A stretch of DNA of 19,644 nt from JAWXBG01 sp044375415. GTDB taxonomy: Bacteria; Bacteroidota; Bacteroidia; Flavobacteriales_D; Sanyastnellaceae. Within the stretch, counting starts at the first letter, position 1, and every line of letters starts with the position of its first letter. The notes beneath the pieces are model-generated. The model ran no database searches, was not told the DNA's origin, and worked only from the letters and a program-made list of their open reading frames with translations. Position numbers and translations under genes: made by a program. The stretch lies in NCBI GenBank assembly GCA_044375415.1, contig JBILMS010000056.1:1-19644 (forward strand). The letters run 5' to 3'. This document shows positions 1-6,047 of this stretch, piece by piece.

Positions 1-297
1 ATAAGTGCGATCATCTGTTTGCCAACCTTTTAAATGTGAAAAAGAATGATGGCCGATTGAATGACCGGCATTTCTCAGACTGCTCACTAATTCGGGGTTT
101 TCCTTGGCATTTTTACCCAAACAGAAAAAAGTAGCTTTCACTTCATTTTTTTCTAAAAGAGAAAGTAATCGATCTGTAATACCCTTCACCGGACCATCGT
201 CGAATGTCAGGTATATGACCTTCCCTTTTGCCGGCATCTTCCAAAGCGCTTTTGGAGCAGCCAACCGAAGCCAGAAAGGGGGTCGATGAAAGTACAT
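1..297 (-). CDS. Polysaccharide deacetylase (NodB homology domain), N-terminal 99 aa, cut by window edge
   Basis: Reading the minus strand from the ATG at 297 gives an open frame that runs off the left edge (99 codons, no stop). The product starts MYFHRPPFWLRLAAPKALW and then shows the NodB motif 1 LTFDDGP at about residues 30-36, followed by KATFFCLGKNA, and motif 2 GHSIGHHSFSHLKGW (the H-x3-H metal-ligand pair). This is the carbohydrate esterase family 4 fold, metal-dependent enzymes that remove acetyl groups from peptidoglycan or other N-acetylated glycans. The short lead-in with RPPFWLR and ALW before the catalytic domain is typical of Bacteroidota members of about 200 aa. It is divergent from leuS with only 50 nt between starts. 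A TATTTTTG box (302-309, minus) fits the Bacteroidetes -7 consensus TAnnTTTG but lies only 4 nt before the ATG, and no -33 element is suitably spaced, so its role is uncertain. The catalytic C-terminal motifs lie outside the window. Confidence 0.9.
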   Translation of the reverse strand, partial: MYFHRPPFWLRLAAPKALWKMPAKGKVIYLTFDDGPVKGITDRLLSLLEKNEVKATFFCLGKNAKENPELVSSLRNAGHSIGHHSFSHLKGWQTDDRTY

Positions 298-347
298 ACG
301 ACAAAAATACGCTGCGTCCTATCTTCGCGAACTCATACAAAGTGGAT

Positions 348-3300
348 ATGGAATACGATTTTAAGGAAATAGAAAAAAAATGGCAGGACGAATGGCGCAA
401 ACGTTCGACCTATAAAGTTGAAGAAGATAAGGCGAAGAAAAAGTTCTACGTCCTCGATATGTTTCCCTATCCAAGTGGTGCGGGTTTGCACGTTGGTCAT
501 CCACTCGGTTACATTGCCAGCGACATTTTTGCCCGTTATAAAAAACATCGCGGATTTAATGTCCTACATCCGATGGGCTACGATAGCTTTGGATTGCCGG
601 CCGAGCAATATGCCATTCAAACGGGACAACACCCCGCTATTACTACTAAAAACAACATCGCACGTTATCGAGAGCAATTAGATAAAATCGGTTTTTGTTA
701 CGATTGGAGTCGCGAAGTCCGCACAAGCGATCCGGCATATTACAAATGGACACAGTGGATCTTTAGTCTGATCTTCAATTCGTGGTACAATAAAGACACC
801 GATAAAGTCGAGCACATAAACACATTGCTCAAGAAGTTCTCCGAGAACGGAACCTACAATGTGAATGCGGCAATCGACGAAAATTGGTACAAACATGTTT
901 TGTCTTCCGGTGATTTTACGTTTTTCGGAAAAGACTTTTGTGGAGAATTTACAGCTACCGATTGGCATAGTATGACCGATGAACAGCATGAAAAAATTCT
1001 CATGTTTTTCCGAATGACATACCTCGCCGACTCTGTAGTGAACTGGTGTCCGGCATTAGGAACCGTTTTGGCTAACGACGAAGTAAAGGATGGCGTGAGC
1101 GAACGTGGCGGTCATCCCGTAGAACAGAAATTGATGCGTCAATGGAGCATGCGTATCAGTGCTTATGCCGAACGATTACTCCAAGGACTGGACAAAATAG
1201 ATTGGAGTGAAAGCATTAAAGAAGTTCAAAGAAATTGGATTGGTAAAAGTGAAGGAGCTTCTGTTCATTTCGCCATCGACGGATTTTCGGATAGCATAGA
1301 AGTTTTCACTACACGCCCCGACACCATCTTCGGAGTTTCTTTTATGACCTTGGCTCCGGAGCATCAATTGGTATTAAAAATCACTACCCCCGAATACAAA
1401 GACGATGTAGAACAATACATAGCAAAGGCAAAATTAAAAACCGAACGCGATCGTCAGAGCGATGTAAAAAATGTAAGTGGACAATTTACCGGCGCACATG
1501 TGATCCATCCGTTTACTGGCGAAAAAATTCCGGTATGGATTGGCGAATATGTTTTAGCCGGATACGGAACAGGAGCTGTAATGGCCGTTCCTGCCGGGGA
1601 CCAGCGCGATTGGGACTTTGCGAAAAAATACAATTTACCTATTCCGAACATTTTTGCAGACACCGACATTAGCGAAAAAGCGGAGGCCTCGAAAGAAGCA
1701 AAATTGATGAACTCGCAGTTCTTAGACGGCCTTGCATACAAAGATGCCACGCCAAAAATTATATCTGCGATAGAAGAAGGAGATTTTGGAAAAGGCAAGA
1801 TCAACTACCGTATGCGCGATGCGATATTTAGTCGTCAGCGTTATTGGGGAGAACCCTTCCCTGTTTACTACAAAAACGAATTGCCTTATATCGTTGACAC
1901 ATCAAGTTTACCGATTGAACTTCCAGAAGTAGACAAATACCTACCCACCGAAGACGGCGAACCACCGTTGGCAAGGGCGAAGGGTTGGGAGTATCGGCCT
2001 TCTGCTATCAAAAACATTTCGTCTGAGCCTCACCCCCAACCCCTCTCCAGAGGAGAGGGGGGCGATTCTGCAGATGGAGTTGCTTCGGGTTTCAAAAAAG
2101 CATCCGATAAAAATGCGCCTCACCCCCAGCCCCTCTCCAGGGGAGAGGGGGGCGATTACGTTCCGGGAGATGATGCGTTTTCAAATAATGAACTAGATAC
2201 CTTATCTGATGCCGAAGCTGAATATCAAAATCTCTATGAAGAAGGTGGTCGGGTTTGGCAAACTGCTAATCCGAAAAAATGGGAATTCTTAAAGGAACAT
2301 GCAAGGTCAATGCGCAAAGAGCAAACGCTTGCAGAAAAATTACTTTGGGAAAGGCTTCGAAATAATCAATTAGGTATCCACTTCAGAAGACAACATGCCA
2401 TAGGTCCGTTCATAGTGGATTTTGCCAATCTCTCAAAAAAAATCATTATCGAAGTAGACGGTGGAATACATGACAGAGAAAACAACAAGGAATATGATAT
2501 AACCAGAGATGATTATTTGGGTAATCTTGGATTCAAAGTTTTTCACTTTAAAAACGAAGAAGTCCTTGCCAACATCGAAGACACAATATCTCAGATAAGC
2601 AGGATCATCCCCCTCTCCTCTGGAGAGGGGTTAGGGGTAAGGCCTTCCGACGGTTTGGGAAATTTAAATAATGACAAGACCTCCCACCCCCTCGAATACA
2701 ACACCATGCCCGGTTGGGCGGGTTCGTCGTGGTATTTTTTGCGATACATGGATGCCAACAACGAAAAAAAGTTTGCCTCTCGCGAAAAAATTGATTATTG
2801 GGGTCAAGTAGATCTTTATATGGGTGGTGCGGAACACGGCACCGGTCACCTCCTCTATTCGCGTTTCTGGACCAAAATTCTTTTTGATCACGGTTACATC
2901 GGATTTGATGAACCCTTTCAGAAGATGATTAATCAGGGGATGATCTTGGGTCGCAGTAATCACGTGTATCGTATTATGGGTACAAATAAATTCGTTACTT
3001 CCGAAAAGAAAGACGAATATGAAACACAGCAATTATTTGTTGATATAAACATTATTGACAACGACATTCTGGATCGTGACGCCTTTAAAAAGTGGTTACC
3101 TGAATATTTAGATGCAGAGTTCATATTAAATGATGCCGGAGAATATACTTGCACATTTGCCATCGATAAAATGTCTAAGAGATGGTTCAATGTTGCGAAT
3201 CCGGATGACTTATGTGAAAAATTCGGAGCCGATACCCTTCGTTGTTATGAAATGTTTTTAGGTCCGGTGGAACAAAGTAAACCATGGGATACCAAGGGCA

Positions 3301-3851
3301 TCAATGGCGTCCACAACTTCTTGCGTAAGTTCTGGCGTTTGTATCACAATGCGAACAATGAGTTGGAAATTTCGGAGGAAGCAGCAACAAAAGCAGAACT
3401 GAAAACACTTCACAAGACGATCAAAAAAATAACGGAAGACCTCGATCGTTTTTCGTGGAATACATGTGTTAGTGGATTTATGATTTGTGTAAATGAATTG
3501 CAGGAACACAAATGCAATAAGCGCAGTATCTTGGAATCACTTGCTATTTTACTTTCACCGTTTGCCCCACACATCGCCGAAGAGATCTGGGAAAAGCTAG
3601 GTCACAAAGAAAGCATCACGCAGGCCCCATGGCCACAATACGAAGAAGCTCATCTCACCGAAGATGAATTTTCGTATCCCGTTTCCTTCAATGGTAAAAC
3701 ACGTTTTTTCATATCACTACCCGTAGATATGAGTGCCGGTGATGTAGAGAAAATGGTTTTAGCTGATGAGCAATCCTCTAAATACCTAGAAGGCAAGGCT
3801 CCGAAGAAAGTGATTGTGGTGCCGAAACGAATTGTGAATGTGGTCGTTTGA
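348..3851 (+). CDS. leuS: Leucyl-tRNA synthetase with a ~205-aa in-frame DUF559 insertion
   Basis: Class I aminoacyl-tRNA synthetase that charges tRNA-Leu in the cytosol. I use the ATG at 348 (MEYDFKEIEKKWQDEW, the normal LeuRS N-terminus); the open frame begins at 228, but its first 40 codons overlap the divergent deacetylase and have no family match. The product is 1167 aa. Visible in order: HIGH motif as HVGH (48-51); CP1 editing-domain Thr-rich motif TTRPDT (321-326) and AVPAGDQRDWDFA; core motif RQRYWGEPFP (from 496); TMPGWAGSSWYFLRYMD; KMSKS motif as KMSKR (941-945); and an anticodon-binding domain with FAPHIAEEIWEKLG. Bacteroidota LeuRS is usually about 920-960 aa. The excess is explained by residues 561-765, inserted between GEPPLARAKGW and HPLEYNTMPGW, a stretch that varies naturally among Bacteroidota LeuRS (recalled, not aligned). 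The frame is kept throughout, so the enzyme is probably made full length and works. KMSKR instead of KMSKS is a mild variation. Confidence 0.96.
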   Translation: MEYDFKEIEKKWQDEWRKRSTYKVEEDKAKKKFYVLDMFPYPSGAGLHVGHPLGYIASDIFARYKKHRGFNVLHPMGYDSFGLPAEQYAIQTGQHPAITTKNNIARYREQLDKIGFCYDWSREVRTSDPAYYKWTQWIFSLIFNSWYNKDTDKVEHINTLLKKFSENGTYNVNAAIDENWYKHVLSSGDFTFFGKDFCGEFTATDWHSMTDEQHEKILMFFRMTYLADSVVNWCPALGTVLANDEVKDGVSERGGHPVEQKLMRQWSMRISAYAERLLQGLDKIDWSESIKEVQRNWIGKSEGASVHFAIDGFSDSIEVFTTRPDTIFGVSFMTLAPEHQLVLKITTPEYKDDVEQYIAKAKLKTERDRQSDVKNVSGQFTGAHVIHPFTGEKIPVWIGEYVLAGYGTGAVMAVPAGDQRDWDFAKKYNLPIPNIFADTDISEKAEASKEAKLMNSQFLDGLAYKDATPKIISAIEEGDFGKGKINYRMRDAIFSRQRYWGEPFPVYYKNELPYIVDTSSLPIELPEVDKYLPTEDGEPPLARAKGWEYRPSAIKNISSEPHPQPLSRGEGGDSADGVASGFKKASDKNAPHPQPLSRGEGGDYVPGDDAFSNNELDTLSDAEAEYQNLYEEGGRVWQTANPKKWEFLKEHARSMRKEQTLAEKLLWERLRNNQLGIHFRRQHAIGPFIVDFANLSKKIIIEVDGGIHDRENNKEYDITRDDYLGNLGFKVFHFKNEEVLANIEDTISQISRIIPLSSGEGLGVRPSDGLGNLNNDKTSHPLEYNTMPGWAGSSWYFLRYMDANNEKKFASREKIDYWGQVDLYMGGAEHGTGHLLYSRFWTKILFDHGYIGFDEPFQKMINQGMILGRSNHVYRIMGTNKFVTSEKKDEYETQQLFVDINIIDNDILDRDAFKKWLPEYLDAEFILNDAGEYTCTFAIDKMSKRWFNVANPDDLCEKFGADTLRCYEMFLGPVEQSKPWDTKGINGVHNFLRKFWRLYHNANNELEISEEAATKAELKTLHKTIKKITEDLDRFSWNTCVSGFMICVNELQEHKCNKRSILESLAILLSPFAPHIAEEIWEKLGHKESITQAPWPQYEEAHLTEDEFSYPVSFNGKTRFFISLPVDMSAGDVEKMVLADEQSSKYLEGKAPKKVIVVPKRIVNVVV
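2028..2067 (+). repeat. Palindromic element repeat, left copy 1 (translated PHPQPLSRGEGG)
   Basis: Contains a perfect 9-bp stem, CCCCTCTCC (2040-2048) and GGAGAGGGG (2052-2060), with loop AGA, preceded by CCTCACCCCCAA and followed by GGCGATT. It is 38/40 identical to the copy at 2118 and about 35/40 identical to the reverse complement of the copy at 2603. It is translated in the leuS frame. Confidence 0.93.
2118..2157 (+). repeat. Palindromic element repeat, left copy 2 (translated PHPQPLSRGEGG)
   Basis: Same orientation as the copy at 2028 and exactly 90 nt (30 codons) downstream of it, so both are read in the same codon phase. Stem CCCCTCTCC (2130-2138) and GGAGAGGGG (2142-2150), loop AGG. 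The 50-nt spacer between the two copies encodes a Ser/Lys/Asp-rich linker. Confidence 0.93.
2268..2603 (+). other. DUF559 (PD-(D/E)XK / very-short-patch-repair-like endonuclease) domain within LeuS
   Basis: LeuS residues 641-752 match the DUF559 family from end to end. Seen in order: NPKKWEFLKEHARSMRKEQT, AEKLLWERLR, FRRQHAIGPFIVDF (from 679), IIIEVDGGIHD, YDITRDDYLGNLGFKVFHF and NEEVLANIEDTI. The presumed catalytic acids of the nuclease fold are present: D691 (IVDF), E702 and D704 (EVDG). The domain looks full length (about 110 aa) and undecayed, which suggests selection or recent arrival. Stand-alone DUF559 proteins are usually 115-130 aa and are thought to be nucleases because of their similarity to Vsr, but their biological role is poorly known. 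An in-frame ATG at 2310 (LeuS M655) would give only a truncated stand-alone product, so this domain is most simply made as part of LeuS. Confidence 0.88.
2603..2642 (-). repeat. Palindromic element repeat, right (inverted) copy (translated IPLSSGEGLGVR)
   Basis: Inverted relative to the two left copies. Stem CCCCTCTCC (2610-2618) and GGAGAGGGG (2622-2630), loop TCT, followed by GTTAGGGGTAAGG. Read on the plus strand in the leuS frame it gives IPLSSGEGLGVR, so the repeat is stop-free in both orientations. It marks the right end of the DUF559 element. Confidence 0.93.
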
Positions 3852-3902
3852 TTAATGTGCTGATGTGCTGATCACTGTTGTCCGGTAAAACACATCGATC
3901 AC

Positions 3903-3926
3903 ACCCCTCGGCTTCGCTCGGGGACC
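3903..3926 (-). repeat. GC-rich imperfect palindrome, CCCGAGCGAAGCCGAGGGG type
   Basis: On the minus strand this reads GGTCCCCGAGCGAAGCCGAG followed by GGGT, the same layout (CCyGAGCgnAGyCGAnGGG) as the other short repeats in this spacer. It probably belongs to the widespread intergenic repeat family whose usual form is CCCTGAGCGxAGTCGAAGGG. Confidence 0.5.
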
Positions 3927-3982
3927 GCTGAATTTGTTTGACAGGGTGGAGAAAGGGGGCCCCACATAAACCAGAGGGAGAG

Positions 3983-4032
3983 CCCTTCGATTCATCGACC
4001 CTCGTGCCTCGGGTCGATTCACTCAGGGTGAC
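3983..4032 (-). repeat. CCCTGAG...TCGAAGGG-family palindromic repeat, expanded copy
   Basis: On the minus strand it opens GTCACCCTGAGTGAATCGAC and closes TCGATGAATCGAAGGG. An internal stem TCGACCC (3995-4001) / GGGTCGA (4011-4017) has a 9-nt loop. The ends CCCT and AGGG also pair, so the whole unit can fold as one hairpin. Confidence 0.6.
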
Positions 4033-4049
4033 GTACACATGTTGTGTGT

Positions 4050-4099
4050 AGGGGGAGGAAAGGCGCCGCTGCGCGGCGCCTTTCCTCCCCCTTTTTTTT
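4050..4099 (+). terminator. Long perfect hairpin with T8 tract, probable leuS terminator
   Basis: Arms AGGGGGAGGAAAGGCGCCGC (4050-4069) and its exact reverse complement (4073-4092) form a 20-bp stem around the loop TGC, followed by eight T (4092-4099). This has the form of a very strong intrinsic terminator on the plus strand, about 200 nt after the leuS stop. Its unusual length and its position within a repeat cluster leave open that it is itself a repeat element serving as a terminator. Confidence 0.6.
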
Positions 4100-4109
4100 A
4101 AGCCAAGCC

Positions 4110-4155
4110 GTCATCCTGCGTACGCGCAGCAAGCGCGATGCGCAGGACCTATTCG
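4110..4155 (+). repeat. GTCATCCTG...CAGGACC palindromic repeat
   Basis: TCCTGCG (4114-4120) pairs with CGCAGGA (4141-4147), and inside it CGCGC (4123-4127) pairs with GCGCG (4133-4137) around AGCAA. The flanks GTCATCCTG and AGGACCT resemble the common GTCATCCTGAGC...GAAGGACC repeat of Bacteroidota genomes. Confidence 0.6.
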
Positions 4156-4234
4156 GGGAACAATCTTGAATCTGTGTGCAAAACTTAGCGTGTGTAACAT
4201 GTTTCTCTTTCTCCGAACCCCGAACTCACGAAGT

Positions 4235-4254
4235 GTGAGGCTTTCCGACGGTTT
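4235..4254 (+). repeat. Sequence matching the right flank of the leuS DUF559 element (possible solo end)
   Basis: This 20-mer and nt 2637-2656 both fit GTRAGGCYTTCCGACGGTTT, with 18/20 identity. In leuS the segment directly follows the inverted palindrome, and here it lacks the palindrome. Either the element's end extends to CGACGGTTT and a remnant lies here, or both are copies of another small repeat. Confidence 0.45.
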
Positions 4255-4303
4255 TGTCAACGCTCGTGGTTGCATTGTACAATTGGGACTCAGGAGAACG
4301 ATT

Positions 4304-4330
4304 CATCCTTCGACGGGCTCAGGGGGACAA
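4304..4330 (-). repeat. CCCTGAGCCCGTCGAAGG-family repeat
   Basis: On the minus strand it reads TTGTCCCCCTGAGCCCGTCG followed by AAGGATG, a close fit to the frequent intergenic repeat CCCTGAGC-YG-TCGAAGG. It is the least diverged member of the family in this spacer. Confidence 0.6.
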
Positions 4331-4439
4331 CTCATAATTCACTCGAAGTCAAAATCCACCCCTCGAATGAAAACCAATTGTCAATCCCAACGTATCCCCA
4401 TTCATAATTCATCATTCATAACTCATAATTCACTCGAAG
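4329..4439. repeat. Direct repeat pair, aactcataattcactcgaag
   Basis: An exact 20-nt direct repeat at 4329-4348 and 4420-4439, start to start 91 nt. Between and next to the copies are more ATTCATAATTC-type units (4400-4430) and a second, imperfect pair, CCAATTGTCAATCCCAACG / CCAATCGTCAAACCCAACG (about 4374-4392 and 4441-4459). This looks like a locally duplicated simple-sequence array. Confidence 0.75.
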
Positions 4440-4491
4440 ACCAATCGTCAAACCCAACGAAAACAGCCATTTTTCATTTTCAATTTTCAGA

Positions 4492-4830
4492 TCATCCCAT
4501 AAAAAGCATCATGCCCACAAAAAGCACGGCTGCACCAAGCGTTGTTAGACCATACAGAGCCCAATCGCTCGGAAGACCATTGGCTGATAAAATGTATGTT
4601 ACGAAAAATGCCATTACCAAAAGAACGGCTCCGACACCGGCTGCTCGCAAACCTTGTCGCCTTCCCCTTGCTTGCCGCATTTCCCTCACCGTTTTGACAA
4701 CTTGCTGAATCGTTTCTTCGTCAATATCTCGTTTGCGCAAACGTGCCGTAATTTCTTCGGAGTCGTGACCTCCGGTAAAAAGTTGCCAAACTTCGTGGGT
4801 AAGGCCATCGGGAATATGGTGTTCACTCAT
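4492..4830 (-). CDS. Small two-helix membrane protein of unknown function (112 aa)
   Basis: I do not recognise a named family. I prefer the ATG at 4830 (MSEHHIPDGLTHEVWQLF); the 16 codons upstream of it fall in the divergent promoter gap and look non-coding. Residues 1-55 are charged and probably helical, with a regulatory-looking segment (GGHDSEEITARLRKRDIDEETIQQVVKTVR in outline) that could form a small helical bundle. A basic stretch RQARGRRQG precedes two hydrophobic segments, about residues 63-84 (AGVGAVLLVMAFFVTYILSA) and 90-111 (ALYGLTTLGAAVLFVGMMLF). By the positive-inside rule the N-terminus would be cytoplasmic. It is divergent from fbp (89-nt gap) and its 3' end faces the repeat-rich spacer. 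No function can be assigned. Confidence 0.72.
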   Translation of the reverse strand: MSEHHIPDGLTHEVWQLFTGGHDSEEITARLRKRDIDEETIQQVVKTVREMRQARGRRQGLRAAGVGAVLLVMAFFVTYILSANGLPSDWALYGLTTLGAAVLFVGMMLFMG

Positions 4831-4919
4831 GGAATATGGTTTATGCCGCAAATAATAAAATTTAAACGAGATAAACACTGATGCAAGTCAGTCGTCAACC
4901 TTCGTACTTTCGCACTCGT

Positions 4920-5918
4920 ATGATCACACTTAGCGAATTTATCATGGAGCGTCAGGCCGATTTCCCTTACGCATCGGGGGATCTGTCGCGATTACTCGCC
5001 GACATTGGCGTAGCTTCTAAAATCGTCAATCACAAGGTAAATAAAGCCGGATTACAAGATATTTTGGGTGTAGAAGGCAACATAAATGTGCAGGGCGAGG
5101 TTCAAATGAAACTCGATGTATTTGCCGATAATGCCATGTTTAATGCCATGCGCTGGGGCGGACAAGTATGCGGAGCGGCTAGTGAGGAGAATGAGAAATA
5201 CTCAGCTTTTGACAATGAGACCTGTCGCAAAGCCAAATATGTAATCCTATTTGACCCCCTCGACGGTTCGAGCAACATCGATGTAAACGTGAGCATCGGA
5301 ACGATCTTTTCGATTTTTCGAAGATCCAGCAGTGTTGGAGACTTAGCGAATATCAATGACTTTCTGCAGAAAGGATCCGATCAGGTGGCTGCAGGGTATG
5401 TGATCTACGGCAGCAGCACCATGTTGGTTTATACCACAGGGCATGGAGTCAACGGCTTTACACTTGAACCAAGCATTGGTGAATTCTGCCTCTCACATCC
5501 CGATATGAAAATTCCGGATGACGGCGCTATTTATAGCATCAACGAAGGAAATCTAAACATCTCGCCGAAAGGGGTCCAAGAATATGTGGCTTGGTGTAAA
5601 GAACTCGATAAAAAAACCAACCGTCCATACAGTGCGCGCTACATAGGCTCATTGGTGGCGGATTTTCACAGGAATCTTATCAAAGGTGGTATTTACATCT
5701 ATCCCGGAACAGAAAAATCGCCCGATGGTAAACTTCGACTGATGTACGAATCGAATCCACTCGCTTTCATTGTGGAGCAAGCCGGTGGTTCAGCGAGCTT
5801 TGGAACGGGAAGAATTCTAGACCTTCAACCCAAAGAATTACATCAAAGAACACCACTTTTTATTGGGTCAAAAAACATGGTTGAGAAGGCTATTAATCTA
5901 CTCAATAAATACAATTAA
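4920..5918 (+). CDS. fbp: Fructose-1,6-bisphosphatase, class I
   Basis: Hydrolyses fructose 1,6-bisphosphate to fructose 6-phosphate and phosphate in gluconeogenesis; cytosolic and Mg-dependent. I use the ATG at 4920 (MITLSEFIMERQADFPYASG), giving 332 aa, the usual size of the family; an ATG 39 nt upstream adds an unlikely basic leader. Motifs seen: metal-ligand SEE at 88-90 within AASEENE; DPLDGSSN from 112, with metal ligands D112 and D115; and the family signature GKLRLMYESNPLA from 270, with catalytic-site E277. The tail TPLFIGSKNMVEKA is also typical. It is not in an operon with recognisable glycolytic genes: the neighbour upstream is divergent and the downstream gene starts 129 nt later. 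Confidence 0.97.
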   Translation: MITLSEFIMERQADFPYASGDLSRLLADIGVASKIVNHKVNKAGLQDILGVEGNINVQGEVQMKLDVFADNAMFNAMRWGGQVCGAASEENEKYSAFDNETCRKAKYVILFDPLDGSSNIDVNVSIGTIFSIFRRSSSVGDLANINDFLQKGSDQVAAGYVIYGSSTMLVYTTGHGVNGFTLEPSIGEFCLSHPDMKIPDDGAIYSINEGNLNISPKGVQEYVAWCKELDKKTNRPYSARYIGSLVADFHRNLIKGGIYIYPGTEKSPDGKLRLMYESNPLAFIVEQAGGSASFGTGRILDLQPKELHQRTPLFIGSKNMVEKAINLLNKYN

Positions 5919-6047
5919 TTAACTGACTTAAAGATCTTTGTGAAATTATAGACATTTTTAGAGATGTGATTTATTCTTTCTAATAAAGCAGGGTTTTCGA
6001 GGACTGAGAGGTATAAAATATATCTTTCAAATCTAAACCTCAGACCT

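Larger units (their letters stand above)
2028..2656 (+). mobile_element. In-frame palindrome-bounded element carrying a DUF559 domain, inside leuS
   Basis: A segment of 615 nt (2028-2642, exactly 205 codons), perhaps extending to 2656, interrupts leuS without breaking its frame. It starts with two direct palindromic repeats (2028-2067 and 2118-2157) and ends with an inverted copy (2603-2642); between them lies a DUF559 coding region. No transposase is present. The architecture is terminal inverted repeats around an endonuclease-fold ORF that can be read through by the host gene. This resembles in-frame palindromic elements such as the Rickettsia RPEs more than a conventional IS. From memory, the translated form PHPQPLSRGEG is common as an insert in Bacteroidota proteins. 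Mobility is inferred; I cannot see a target-site duplication or an empty site. Confidence 0.75.
3852..4491. other. Gene-free, repeat-dense spacer between leuS and the small membrane protein
   Basis: 640 nt with no credible gene; an open frame at 4166-4708 mostly overlaps the antisense of the small membrane protein and has low-complexity, unlikely composition. In order it holds a tandem ATGTGCTG pair (3855-3870), members of a CCTGAGC...TCGAAGG-type palindromic family (3903-3926, 3983-4032, 4114-4147, 4304-4330), a 20-bp perfect hairpin with a T tract (4050-4099), a sequence matching the right flank of the leuS element (4235-4254), and AATTCATAATTC-type direct repeats (4329-4348 and 4420-4439). 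It looks like a safe landing site for small repeats. Confidence 0.8.

Noticed and set aside
228..347. Upstream ATG at 228 as the leuS start
   Set aside because: The first 40 codons overlap the divergent deacetylase coding sequence and have no LeuRS similarity; MEYDFKEIEKKWQ at 348 is the family N-terminus.
143..400. 85-aa minus-strand open frame near the left edge
   Set aside because: Shadow in another frame of the polysaccharide deacetylase, whose real frame shows the TFDDGP motif.
2028..2642. LeuS insertion as an intein
   Set aside because: No Cys/Ser at a credible N-terminal splice junction, no C-terminal His-Asn followed by Cys/Ser/Thr, and no intein Hint-domain blocks; the inserted domain is DUF559, not LAGLIDADG.
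4166..4708. 180-aa plus-strand open frame
   Set aside because: Runs through the repeats and then antisense to the small membrane protein; composition is Ser/Thr/Arg-rich with no domain.
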